Shown here: one piece after another, positions 1 through 7,836 of the stretch
Layout of the letters: every line of letters starts with the position of its first letter
How positions within the stretch are numbered: the stretch's first letter is position 1
Source of the DNA: Betaproteobacteria bacterium Ga0077527
GTDB taxonomy: Bacteria; Pseudomonadota; Gammaproteobacteria; Burkholderiales; SG8-41
DNA: 64,000 nt
NCBI GenBank assembly: GCA_001464815.1
Contig: LNDW01000024.1
Coordinates: 192,712-256,711, forward strand
Direction of reading: 5' to 3'
The notes under the pieces: generated by a model
Databases searched by the model: none
Seen by the model: the letters and a program-made list of their open reading frames with translations, nothing else
Told to the model about the DNA's origin: nothing
Made by a program: the position numbers and the translations under genes

Positions 1-51
1 CATCAGCGGCGACACGGTGGTTTTGGGATTGCTTTTGGATTTCTTGCTCAT
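1..51 (-). CDS. Start of an unknown gene (partial)
   Basis: Only the first 17 codons are inside the window. The ATG (51-49) overlaps the TGA stop of the upstream SDR gene in an ATGA arrangement, which suggests translational coupling in one operon. The visible N-terminus is rich in Lys and Ser (MSKKSKSNPKTTVSPLM) and gives no family clue. No function can be assigned. Confidence 0.5.
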   Translation of the reverse strand, partial: MSKKSKSNPKTTVSPLM

Positions 52-824
52 GGCATGATCACTCCGCCGTTGATGTGAATGGATTGTCCGGTGATATAGC
101 GTGCTTCCGGCCCGCACAACATGCGCACCATGGCCGCGATTTCCTGGGGTTCGCCGCGCCGGCCGACCAGCGGCAGGGTCTTGCGGTGGTCGGGGCGGGC
201 CGGCGCACCGGGCAGGCCGCGCACGGTGTCGATCGGCCCCGGCACCACGCAGTTCACGGTGATGTTGTTTTCAGCAAGGTCATGAGCCACCGCCTTGGTC
301 ATCGCGGCGAGGCCGCCCTTGGCCGCCACCACATGCGAGCGGTGCAGCGCGCCCTTGTGGCCGGTGAGCCCGCCGATATAGATCAGCGTGCCGCCGCCGG
401 CCTTGATCAGGTGCGGCAATGCCGCCTGCGACACCAGGAAGGCGCCATCCAGCACGGTCGAAATCACGCGCTTCCACTCTTCATATGTGATGCTTGCAAA
501 GGGGGTCTCGGCGCGAATCGCGGCGTTGCTGACCACCATGTCGAGGCGGCCGAACTGCTTCACGGTTTCATCGACCAGGTGCTGCACCGCCTTCGGATCG
601 GTGATGTCGCCCATGCACAGTGCGGCGCGGCCGCCGGCTTTCTGGATCATCGCCACCGTTTCCTCGCCGGCTTCACGCGAAGTGTTGGCGTTGATCATCA
701 CCGCGGCGCCGCCCGCGGCGAGCGAGCGCGAAATGGCGCGGCCGATGTTGCGCGCGCCGCCGGTGACCAGTGCGACCTTGCCGGCGAATTCATCGCCGGG
801 CCGCATTCCTATCGGGGAGGACAT
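48..824 (-). CDS. SDR-family protein lacking catalytic Ser and Tyr
   Basis: A 258-residue short-chain dehydrogenase/reductase fold protein of classical SDR length. The nucleotide-binding motif TGGARNIG is at residues 21-28, an NAA motif is near 100, and the C-terminal ITGQSIHINGG fits the family. In the active site only Lys169 remains: the Ser of the SxxG motif is Gly152 and the Tyr of YxxxK is Val165. A normal alcohol/ketone redox reaction is therefore doubtful; it may bind cofactor without catalysis or use another chemistry. An AAAGGAA ribosome site precedes the ATG. It lies 20 bp downstream of a Bug receptor gene and overlaps the next gene by 4 nt, so the three genes look like one operon. 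Confidence 0.85.
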   Translation of the reverse strand: MSSPIGMRPGDEFAGKVALVTGGARNIGRAISRSLAAGGAAVMINANTSREAGEETVAMIQKAGGRAALCMGDITDPKAVQHLVDETVKQFGRLDMVVSNAAIRAETPFASITYEEWKRVISTVLDGAFLVSQAALPHLIKAGGGTLIYIGGLTGHKGALHRSHVVAAKGGLAAMTKAVAHDLAENNITVNCVVPGPIDTVRGLPGAPARPDHRKTLPLVGRRGEPQEIAAMVRMLCGPEARYITGQSIHINGGVIMP

Positions 825-844
825 AAATATTCCTTTAAAAACAA

Positions 845-1816
845 TTAGTTAGAAGAAATCTTGGCTTCGCGCACCAGCTTGCCCCATTTTGCGATCTGGC
901 CATTCAGGTAAGTCGTGAATTCCTGTGGCGTGTTCGCGACCAGCTCCGCGCCCTGCACGGCCGCGCGTTCCTTGATGTCGGCCAGTGTGGTCACCTGCCT
1001 TATTTCGCGCCCCAGGCGTTCAATCACCGTCGCCGACGTGCCGCGCGGCGTCATCACCCCGTTCCACGCACTGACATCAAAACCGGGCAGACCGGACTCG
1101 GCGACTGTGGGAATGTCGGGCAACGCGCCCGAGCGGTTCTGTGAGCCCACGGCGATGGCGCGGGCGCGGCCGCTTTTGACAAAAGGCAGCGCTGCCGGCA
1201 CGGAAGCAAAAGTGAACTGTGTTTCGCCGCTGACCACCGAAGTGAGTTGTGCGCCCGTGCCTTTGTACGGCACATGCACGATATCGATCTTGGCCATCGA
1301 TTTCAGCAGTTCCCCCGAAAGGTGTGCCGTGGCGCCGGTGGTGCCCGCCGCGTAGTTGATCTTGCCTGGCCGCGCCCTGGCGTAGGCGATCAGCTCAGGC
1401 ACGGTCTTTACCGGCAGGTTGTTGTTGACCAGCAGCACGCCGGGGAACAACGCGAACAGGCTGACCCGCTCGAAGCTCTTGATCGAGTCGTAGGACAGCC
1501 TGGGATGCAGGCTGGGCATCACCGAAAAACTGGTGTGGGTGTAGAGCACGGTGTAGCCGTCGGGCACTGCCTGCGAAACGATTTCCGAAGACACGATGCC
1601 GCCGCCGCCGGGGCGGTTGTCGATCACCACCTGCTGGCCGAGGCGTTCGCCGAGGGACTGCGCCAGCATCCGCGACATGATGTCGGTGGTGCCACCCGGT
1701 GCCGAGATCACCACCATGCGGATCGGCCGTTCGGGGTAGGCCGCGGCGGCCGGCAGCACCGGCAGCAGTGCGAGCAGGGTGCAGGCGGCGCGGACGCCTT
1801 GCGCGGACAGTCGCAT
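845..1816 (-). CDS. Bug/TctC-type periplasmic solute-binding protein
   Basis: A 323-residue tripartite tricarboxylate transporter receptor. The N-terminus (MRLSAQG...LPAAAAYPERPI) is a Sec signal peptide, followed by the family pattern YPERPIRMVV, PGGTTDIMSR and VIDNRPGGGG. These proteins bind carboxylates or other small polar compounds in the periplasm. The ATG at 1816 was chosen because AGGAGA lies 8 nt upstream and the signal peptide begins there; a longer reading frame to 1864 has no such site. No TctA/TctB membrane genes are nearby. It probably leads the operon with the SDR gene. The ligand cannot be told from sequence. Confidence 0.9.
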   Translation of the reverse strand: MRLSAQGVRAACTLLALLPVLPAAAAYPERPIRMVVISAPGGTTDIMSRMLAQSLGERLGQQVVIDNRPGGGGIVSSEIVSQAVPDGYTVLYTHTSFSVMPSLHPRLSYDSIKSFERVSLFALFPGVLLVNNNLPVKTVPELIAYARARPGKINYAAGTTGATAHLSGELLKSMAKIDIVHVPYKGTGAQLTSVVSGETQFTFASVPAALPFVKSGRARAIAVGSQNRSGALPDIPTVAESGLPGFDVSAWNGVMTPRGTSATVIERLGREIRQVTTLADIKERAAVQGAELVANTPQEFTTYLNGQIAKWGKLVREAKISSN

Positions 1817-1987
1817 CGTTGATTTCTCCTCGTGTGTGGGGGCGGGTCGTGTGCGGAAGGCCACGGCAGCGGTTGCGCGGCAGACAGCGCCGGGCGATTC
1901 TAGCAGCCCTCTTTCGCTCCAGTGACTGCATGTCCGTACTGTAAAATATTGCTTTAATCACCGGCCGTTTGCGCCAGGGACCCTGCG

Positions 1988-2506
1988 GTGGAAAAGGCAG
2001 CCAAAGCAGCAGAAAAAAAACCGCGCGTCGGCATCGTCATGGGCAGCCAGAGCGACTGGGACGTGATGCAGCATGCGGTGGCGATGGTGCAGCACTTCGG
2101 CGTGACCTTCGAGGCGAAGGTGGTCTCCGCGCACCGCACACCGGACCTGCTGTACCAGTACGCCGAAACCGCCGAAGCCCGCGGCCTGCACTGCATCATT
2201 GCCGGCGCCGGCGGTTCCGCCCACCTGCCCGGCATGCTCGCCGCCAAGACCATCGTGCCGGTGCTCGGCGTGCCGGTCACCTCGCGCGCGCTGCAGGGCC
2301 TCGATTCGCTGCTGTCCATCGTGCAGATGCCCAAGGGCATTCCGGTGGCCACCTTTGCCGTCGGCGAAGCCGGCGCCGCCAATGCCGGGCTGTTCGCGGT
2401 GGCGATGCTCGCGCGAAACGACCTGAAACTCGCCAAAAAACTGGCCGCCTTCCGCAAAAAGCAGAGTGCTTCGGTGCGGGCGATGAAACTGCCGGTGAAA
2501 AAATGA
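1988..2506 (+). CDS. purE: N5-carboxyaminoimidazole ribonucleotide mutase
   Basis: A 172-residue class I PurE, which moves the carboxyl group of N5-CAIR to C4 to give CAIR in purine synthesis. The conserved GSQSDWDVM motif near residue 19 and SAHRTP near 46 form the nucleotide and CO2 site. The frame starts with GTG at 1988; no in-frame ATG precedes the conserved core, and CAGGGA lies just upstream. It is divergent from the Bug receptor gene (171 bp apart) and is followed by purK, the enzyme that makes its substrate. The gap to purK is filled by an inverted-repeat element. Confidence 0.95.
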   Translation: MEKAAKAAEKKPRVGIVMGSQSDWDVMQHAVAMVQHFGVTFEAKVVSAHRTPDLLYQYAETAEARGLHCIIAGAGGSAHLPGMLAAKTIVPVLGVPVTSRALQGLDSLLSIVQMPKGIPVATFAVGEAGAANAGLFAVAMLARNDLKLAKKLAAFRKKQSASVRAMKLPVKK

Positions 2507-2526
2507 GTTTCAAAGGCGAAAACCTT

Positions 2527-2668
2527 TTAGCCACAGAGGGCACAGAGGGCACAGAGAAAAACCGGGGTTTTTGTTTTGTCCTTGGTCTGTCGACGGATAT
2601 CAACACCGTGCAGATCGTTCAATATCCTAAGAACCCTCTGTGCTCTCTGTGACCTCTGTGGCTGCTTT
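2527..2668. repeat. CACAGAG-type inverted-repeat element, copy 1
   Basis: The left arm (2529-2558) contains three tandem copies of a CACAGAGGG-like word. The right arm (2633-2664) is its near-perfect reverse complement (for example AGCCACAGAGG against CCTCTGTGGCT). The arms enclose about 75 bp of unrelated sequence. The element fills most of the 174-bp purE-purK gap. A second copy with a different centre is at 34192-34320, so this is a dispersed repeat and not a local coincidence. Confidence 0.85.
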
Positions 2669-2680
2669 GGATTTTTGCCC

Positions 2681-3817
2681 ATGATCTTTCCGGACGCCAT
2701 GCTCGGCATGCTCGGCGGCGGCCAGCTGGGCCGCATGTTCACGCTCGCCGCGCACAGCATGGGTTACCGCGTCACCGTGCTCGATCCTGATCCGCTGAGC
2801 CCTGCCGGCGCGATTGCCGATGTGCACCTGAAGGCGGCTTATCAGGATGTCGAAGCGCTGCAGCAGCTCGCCGATACCTGCGAGGCGGTGACCACCGAAT
2901 TCGAGAATGTCCCCGCCGAAAGCCTGCGCTGGCTGGCCAGACACTGTGCCGTGCGACCGGCCGGCGATGCGGTGGCCATCGCGCAGGACCGTGCGAAGGA
3001 AAAGAACTTTGTGCGCAGTTGCGGCATCGAGGTTGCGCCTTTCGCCGTCATCGAAAAAGACGCCGATCTGGATGGCGTCGACAACAAGCTGTTCCCCGGC
3101 ATCCTCAAGCGTGCGCGTTTTGGTTACGACGGCAAGGGCCAGGCGCGGGTGGCGAATGTCGTCGAGGCAAAGCAGGCGTTTGCCGACATGGGTTCCGAAT
3201 CCTGTGTGCTCGAGCAACGCATCGACCTCGCCTGTGAAATTTCGGCGGTGGTGGCGCGCGGCGCGAATGGCGTGGGCACCGCCTTCCCGGTGGCCGAAAA
3301 CCGCCACCGCAACGGCATTCTTGATGTCAGCATTGTGCCGGCGCGTGTCAGCCCGGAACTCGCGCAACGCGCCGCCGAATGGGCACTCAAGATTGCGACC
3401 AAGCTCGAGTACTGCGGCGTGCTTGCCGTGGAATTCTTTGTCACCAAAAACGGCGAGCTGCTGGTCAATGAAATGGCCCCGCGCCCGCACAACAGCGGCC
3501 ACTACACCATAGACGCCTGCATGACTTCGCAATTCGAGCAGCAGGTGCGCACGCTGTGCGGCCTGCCGCTGGGTAATACGCAGCTGCTGTCGCCGGTGGT
3601 GATGGTCAACCTGCTTGGTGAAGCCTGGCGTCGTGGCGCACCGGCCTGGGACTGGGTGCTGGCGATGCCCGAGGCCAAGCTGCATCTCTATGGCAAACAC
3701 GAGGCCCGCCCGGGGCGCAAGATGGGTCACTACTGCGTGCTCGGTGACAACGCCGACACCGCGCTGAAGAGCGCGCTGGCCGCCCGTGCCGCGCTGTATC
3801 CTGACTGGAAAGACTGA
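2681..3817 (+). CDS. purK: N5-carboxyaminoimidazole ribonucleotide synthase
   Basis: A 378-residue ATP-grasp enzyme that carboxylates AIR with ATP and bicarbonate to N5-CAIR, the substrate of PurE. The N-terminal [12 protein letters not shown] motif begins at residue 8, the ATP-grasp region includes the [13 protein letters not shown] segment, and the C-terminal part has [16 protein letters not shown]. The ATG at 2681 starts just before the conserved GMLGGGQ motif. A longer in-frame extension to 2576 would translate the repeat element and is rejected. The order purE-purK-purC supports a purine operon. Confidence 0.95.
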   Translation: MIFPDAMLGMLGGGQLGRMFTLAAHSMGYRVTVLDPDPLSPAGAIADVHLKAAYQDVEALQQLADTCEAVTTEFENVPAESLRWLARHCAVRPAGDAVAIAQDRAKEKNFVRSCGIEVAPFAVIEKDADLDGVDNKLFPGILKRARFGYDGKGQARVANVVEAKQAFADMGSESCVLEQRIDLACEISAVVARGANGVGTAFPVAENRHRNGILDVSIVPARVSPELAQRAAEWALKIATKLEYCGVLAVEFFVTKNGELLVNEMAPRPHNSGHYTIDACMTSQFEQQVRTLCGLPLGNTQLLSPVVMVNLLGEAWRRGAPAWDWVLAMPEAKLHLYGKHEARPGRKMGHYCVLGDNADTALKSALAARAALYPDWKD

Positions 3818-3837
3818 TCCATCCAACCGGAACAACG

Positions 3838-4725
3838 ATGAGCAATACCCCGCTGTACCAGACCGACCTTAAAAGCCTGCCCTTCCTGCATCGCGGCAAG
3901 GTGCGTGACATTTATGCCGTGGGCGACGACAAGCTCCTGGTGGTGCAGAGCGACCGGTTGTCGGCCTTCGACGTGATTCTCGACGATCCGATTCCGGGCA
4001 AGGGCCGCGTGCTGACCGAGTTGTCGCATTTCTGGTTCGACAAGCTGAAGCACATCGTGCCCAACCACCTGACCGGCATCGACCCGGCCACCGTGGTGGC
4101 GCCAAATGAACGTGACCAGATTGCCGGCCGTGCGATGGTGGTCAAAAAGTACACGCCGTTGCTGGTCGAGGCGGTGGTGCGCGGTTACATCATCGGTTCC
4201 GGCTGGAGCGATTACCAGAAGACCGGCGCGATCTGCGGCATCAAGCTGCCCGCGGGCCTGAAGCAGGCGCAGAAACTCGCCGGACCGATTTTCACGCCGG
4301 CGTCAAAAGCCCCCGCCGGCCAGCACGATGAAAACATCAGCTATGAGGATGTTGTGAAAACCATAGGCGCGGCGCATACGGCCAAGGTCAAGGACATTTC
4401 GATCCAGCTCTACCAGGCTGCCGCCGAGTTTGCCGCGACACGCGGCATCATCATCGCCGACACCAAGTTCGAGTTCGGCACCGATGCCGCCGGCAATGTG
4501 GTGCTGATTGACGAGGCACTGACGCCGGATTCCTCGCGCTTCTGGCCCGCCGCCGAATACCGCACCGGCATCAGTCCACCGAGTTTCGACAAGCAGTTCG
4601 TGCGCGACTGGCTGGAAACCCAGCCCTGGAACAAAAAAGCCCCGGCGCCGCGGCTGCCGGCCGATGTGCTGAAGAAGACCTCGGAGAAATACCGCGAGGC
4701 GCAGACCATGCTGCTGGGAAGCTGA
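3838..4725 (+). CDS. purC: SAICAR synthetase
   Basis: A 295-residue phosphoribosylaminoimidazole-succinocarboxamide synthase, which joins CAIR and aspartate using ATP. Visible family motifs are [17 protein letters not shown] near residue 20, [31 protein letters not shown] and [12 protein letters not shown]. The length fits the proteobacterial long form. It follows purK by 20 bp and is followed after 1 nt by the next gene, so purE-purK-purC-dCTP deaminase probably form one transcript. Confidence 0.96.
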   Translation: MSNTPLYQTDLKSLPFLHRGKVRDIYAVGDDKLLVVQSDRLSAFDVILDDPIPGKGRVLTELSHFWFDKLKHIVPNHLTGIDPATVVAPNERDQIAGRAMVVKKYTPLLVEAVVRGYIIGSGWSDYQKTGAICGIKLPAGLKQAQKLAGPIFTPASKAPAGQHDENISYEDVVKTIGAAHTAKVKDISIQLYQAAAEFAATRGIIIADTKFEFGTDAAGNVVLIDEALTPDSSRFWPAAEYRTGISPPSFDKQFVRDWLETQPWNKKAPAPRLPADVLKKTSEKYREAQTMLLGS

Positions 4726-4726
4726 G

Positions 4727-5899
4727 ATGAATGCTGAAGCCGGCCAACTGTTTTTTGAGGGTGACCGTGATGCCGCGCATGCGGTGACCACCGGCATCCT
4801 GCCCGACCGTGACATCGCCAAGCTGATTGAAGGCGGGCGCATCAGCGCCGAAGGCGGTGTCGATGCGTCGCAGATTCAGCCGGCAAGCCTGGATTTGCGC
4901 CTGGGCGCCGTGGCCTGGCGTGTGCGTGCGAGCTTCCTGCCCGGCAAAACCTCGACGGTGCAGGCCAAGATCGACCGCCTGCAGATGCACAAAATTGATC
5001 TCACCAAACCCACCGTGCTCGAAAAAGGCTGTGTCTACATCGCCGAGCTGATGGAGGAACTGAAGCTGCCCGCCGACATTGCCGGCAGCGCCAACCCGAA
5101 AAGCTCCACCGGGCGGCTCGACATATTCACCCGGCTGATCACGGATGCCGGCGCCGAATTCGAAGGTGTGGCCGCAGGCTACAAGGGCAAGCTGTATGTG
5201 GAAATCATGCCGCATACCTTCAGCGTGCTCGCGCAGCAGGGCACACGGCTCAACCAGATTCGTTTTGTCCGCGGCAATCCGCCGCCTTCCGACACCAAGC
5301 TCAGCGAACTAGACCAGACGCTGCAACTGGTTTACAGCGACAGCGACGGCCCGCAGCCGGCGATGATCAAGAACGGCCTGTGGGTGTCGGTCGATCTCGA
5401 GGGCGACTCGAGCAACGGCGTCATCGGCTACCGCGCCAAGCACCATGCGCCGCTGATCGACCTTTCGAAAATCAATCACTACGATCCGCTCGATTTCTGG
5501 GAACCGATCCAGCGCAGCGCCGACCGCTCGCTGGTGCTGAACCCGGATGATTTCTACATCCTGGTGTCGCGGGAACGGGTGCGTATTCCCAACAGCTACG
5601 CCGCGTCGATGGTGCCCTACGATCCATCGGTCGGTGAATTCCGCATCCACTACGCCGGTTTCTTCGATCCCGGCTTTGGCTACGGCGCCAACAACCTCAA
5701 GGGCGCGCGTGCGGTACTCGAGGTCCGTTCACACGATGTGCCGTTCATGATCGAACACGGGCAGGACGTCGGCCGCCTGATCTACGAACGCCTGCTCGGC
5801 GAGCCGGAAACCATCTACGGCGTGAACATCGGCTCCAATTACCAGTCGCAGGGACTGAAGCTGTCGAAGCAGTTCAGGCCGCTGGCGATGCCGGTTTAG
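4727..5899 (+). CDS. 2'-deoxycytidine 5'-triphosphate deaminase, long form
   Basis: A 390-residue protein of the long dCTP deaminase family, which has two Dcd-like domains in one chain. Domain 1 shows QPASLDLRLG (about residue 48) and GSANPKSSTGRLDIF (about 122). Domain 2 shows FYILVSRERVRIPNSYAA and GFFDPGFGYG (about 313). The reaction converts dCTP to dUTP for dTMP supply. This form is about twice the length of E. coli Dcd. The ATG is 1 nt after the purC stop, which indicates cotranscription with the purine genes. A terminator follows. Confidence 0.88.
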   Translation: MNAEAGQLFFEGDRDAAHAVTTGILPDRDIAKLIEGGRISAEGGVDASQIQPASLDLRLGAVAWRVRASFLPGKTSTVQAKIDRLQMHKIDLTKPTVLEKGCVYIAELMEELKLPADIAGSANPKSSTGRLDIFTRLITDAGAEFEGVAAGYKGKLYVEIMPHTFSVLAQQGTRLNQIRFVRGNPPPSDTKLSELDQTLQLVYSDSDGPQPAMIKNGLWVSVDLEGDSSNGVIGYRAKHHAPLIDLSKINHYDPLDFWEPIQRSADRSLVLNPDDFYILVSRERVRIPNSYAASMVPYDPSVGEFRIHYAGFFDPGFGYGANNLKGARAVLEVRSHDVPFMIEHGQDVGRLIYERLLGEPETIYGVNIGSNYQSQGLKLSKQFRPLAMPV

Positions 5900-5930
5900 C
5901 CGGCACTGTTGCGCCGGCTGAAAGCGGCAA

Positions 5931-5957
5931 GGCGCTGGCTCCGGCCAGCGCCTTTTG
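5931..5957 (+). terminator. Rho-independent terminator after the pur operon
   Basis: A 9-bp GC-rich stem (GGCGCTGGC / GCCAGCGCC, 5931-5939 with 5944-5952) and a 4-nt loop are followed by TTTT. It lies 32 bp after the dCTP deaminase stop codon and just before the end of the convergent thioredoxin-like gene. Confidence 0.8.
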
Positions 5958-5974
5958 TCATTGCAGCGGCGGAA

Positions 5975-6211
5975 TCAGCGCAGCGCGTCGATCGAAGCGC
6001 CGAAGTTGATGTGGAAGGGCGCGCCATCAAGCACCAGCGCCGGCACCGACTTCACGCCAGCGGCGTCGGCCTCCTTCAGACGCGATTTCTGCTGTCCCAG
6101 GTGCACGATTTCGACCTGGTATTTCGCCGGATCGATGGCCATCGCGACATTGCGTTCGGCTTCGATGCACACGGGGCATCCGGCGTGATAAAACACGGCT
6201 TTGCTTTTCAT
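5975..6211 (-). CDS. Small thioredoxin/glutaredoxin-like protein with CPVC
   Basis: A 78-residue protein with a thioredoxin-fold start (KAVFYHAGCPVCIEAERNV) and a CPVC redox motif near residue 12, then the SVPALVLDG segment that carries the cis-Pro of the fold. It likely performs thiol-disulfide exchange in the cytoplasm; no signal peptide is seen. The ATG at 6211 has AAGGAGA upstream; a longer frame to 6292 is cysteine-rich and implausible. It is divergent from an HxlR-type regulator, which often controls a neighbouring redox gene. Confidence 0.75.
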   Translation of the reverse strand: MKSKAVFYHAGCPVCIEAERNVAMAIDPAKYQVEIVHLGQQKSRLKEADAAGVKSVPALVLDGAPFHINFGASIDALR

Positions 6212-6333
6212 GCGGGTCTCCTTGGACGATGGGTTTGTGCAACAGGCACACAGGCATGCTAGGTGGCGGGCACAGGCTGCAACAGCAGGCACCTTCCGGA
6301 GTCCCGGGCACTTATTGGTGTAAATCGGTGAAT

Positions 6334-6666
6334 ATGAACGCGAAAAAAAATCTGCCCGCAGCCTCCGAATACCACCAGCTTGAAGATGTGGTCGGCTGTA
6401 AATGGTCGGTCTCGGTGCTGCAGGCGGTTGCGTCCGGCATCACGCGGCCCGGCGCGCTGGAGCGCCACATTGCCGGCATCTCGACCAAGGTGCTGTCGGA
6501 ACGCCTGCGCAAGCTCACGCTTTACGGCCTGCTCGACAAGCGGGTGTATGCCGAAGTGCCGCCGCGCACCGAGTACGCGCTGACCGCATACGGGCAGAAA
6601 CTGGTGCGCATCATCAGCCAGATTCGCAGCCTTGACGACGCCATCCGGAATACCGGTGAGCGCTGA
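6334..6666 (+). CDS. HxlR-family transcriptional regulator
   Basis: A 110-residue winged-helix protein. The family core GCKWSVSVLQAV is near residue 19, followed by ISTKVLSERLRKLTLYGLL as the recognition-helix region and a wing with YALTAYGQKL. HxlR proteins bind DNA as dimers, and several respond to thiol-reactive compounds through a Cys near the GxKW motif; here Cys precedes KW. The ATG at 6334 is chosen; a GTG at 6328 is an alternative. It is divergent from the CPVC protein with 122 bp between them, so regulation of that gene is a reasonable inference. Confidence 0.85.
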   Translation: MNAKKNLPAASEYHQLEDVVGCKWSVSVLQAVASGITRPGALERHIAGISTKVLSERLRKLTLYGLLDKRVYAEVPPRTEYALTAYGQKLVRIISQIRSLDDAIRNTGER

Positions 6667-6693
6667 CTTAATCAACATAAGTATTTGTTTTTA

Positions 6694-6722
6694 TTGATTA
6701 TTTTTTTGCGCTGCGGCATAAT
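6694..6722 (+). promoter_or_regulatory. Putative sigma70 promoter of the Sua5 gene
   Basis: TTGATT (6694-6699) and CATAAT (6717-6722) are separated by 17 bp, inside an AT-rich stretch in otherwise GC-rich DNA. The expected start of transcription falls on or within 1-2 nt of the ATG at 6729, which would give a leaderless message. This is a prediction from spacing only. Confidence 0.5.
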
Positions 6723-6728
6723 CGAAGA

Positions 6729-7709
6729 ATGAATGCCGCTGTAACTTCCACCGACATCACCCGTGCCGCCGCCCTGCTCAAGGCCGGCGAGCTGGTTGCT
6801 TTTCCCACCGAAACCGTCTACGGCCTCGGTGCGGATGCGTCGAATACGGATGCGGTGCGCAAGGTGTTCGCGGCCAAAGGCCGGCCGGCGGATCATCCGC
6901 TGATCGTGCACATCGCCGATGTGGCGCAGCTTGAAGGCTGGGCACGCGAAGTGCCGGTGTTTGCAAAACGGCTGGCGCAAAATTTCTGGCCAGGTGCGCT
7001 GACCCTGGTGTTCAAGCGTAATCCGCAAGTGCCCGATGCTGTTACCGGCGGGCAGGATACGGTCGCGATTCGTGTGCCCGCGCATCCCGTCGCACAGCAA
7101 TTGCTGCGCAGCTTTGGCGGCGGCATCGCGGCACCTTCGGCCAACCGTTTCGGCCGGGTGTCGGCGACCACCGCAGCCCATGTGCGCGAAGAATTCGGCG
7201 AGGCGCTGTGCTGCGTGATCGACGGCGGCGCGGCTGATGTCGGCATCGAATCGACCATTGTGGATTGCTCACGCGCGGCGCCGGTGCTGCTGCGTCCGGG
7301 CTCGATCACGCCGCAGCAGCTTGAAAATGCGATGAACATGCCGCTTGCGGCACCCGATGCCCACGCTCCGCGGGTATCCGGCTCACTGGAAAAACACTAC
7401 GCGCCCCGCACCCCGGTGATGCTGATGGAAGGCGACCTGATCGTTGAGCTTGCACACAGCCTCGCGCGCCAGGGCAAACGGGTTGCCGTGCTCGCGCGTA
7501 CCGCGCTGCAGCCACTGGTTGAAGGCCTGGTCTGGCAGGCCGCGCCGCAGGATGCCGCAGCTTATGCGCATGAGCTCTATGCCAGCCTGCGCGCGCTGGA
7601 CCAGGCGGGCTGCGACGCGATGCTGGTCGAACAGCCGCCCGATGAACCCGAATGGCTGGCCGTGCGCGACCGCCTGATGCGCGCCGCAGCCGGCGCAGGC
7701 GGAAATTGA
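6729..7709 (+). CDS. Threonylcarbamoyl-AMP synthase, Sua5 type
   Basis: A 326-residue protein with an N-terminal YrdC/TsaC domain (TETVYGLGADA near residue 27, SANRFGRVSATTAAHV near 138) and a C-terminal Sua5 domain. It makes threonylcarbamoyl-AMP from Thr, bicarbonate and ATP for the t6A modification of ANN-decoding tRNAs. E. coli TsaC has only the first domain, so the Sua5 name fits better. No clear Shine-Dalgarno site precedes the ATG, in line with the leaderless promoter prediction. Confidence 0.93.
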   Translation: MNAAVTSTDITRAAALLKAGELVAFPTETVYGLGADASNTDAVRKVFAAKGRPADHPLIVHIADVAQLEGWAREVPVFAKRLAQNFWPGALTLVFKRNPQVPDAVTGGQDTVAIRVPAHPVAQQLLRSFGGGIAAPSANRFGRVSATTAAHVREEFGEALCCVIDGGAADVGIESTIVDCSRAAPVLLRPGSITPQQLENAMNMPLAAPDAHAPRVSGSLEKHYAPRTPVMLMEGDLIVELAHSLARQGKRVAVLARTALQPLVEGLVWQAAPQDAAAYAHELYASLRALDQAGCDAMLVEQPPDEPEWLAVRDRLMRAAAGAGGN

Positions 7710-7836
7710 TCACAGACTTGGTCCGGATTTTGGCGCACAATATTAGGAAGTTGTTGAAGTAAATGCTCCAGCACATCCCGGCGGTTTGATCCGCCGCCGG
7801 ACATAAAAACAGCCGGACTCCGACAGGGATTCAACC

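Noticed and set aside
2529-2558. Tandem CACAGAGGG words as a CRISPR-like array
   Set aside because: The words are 9-10 bp with no spacers, and they form one arm of an inverted repeat. No cas genes are present.
2576-2680. N-terminal extension of PurK
   Set aside because: It would translate the right arm of the CACAGAG repeat into a Cys-rich peptide. The conserved PurK start is at 2681.
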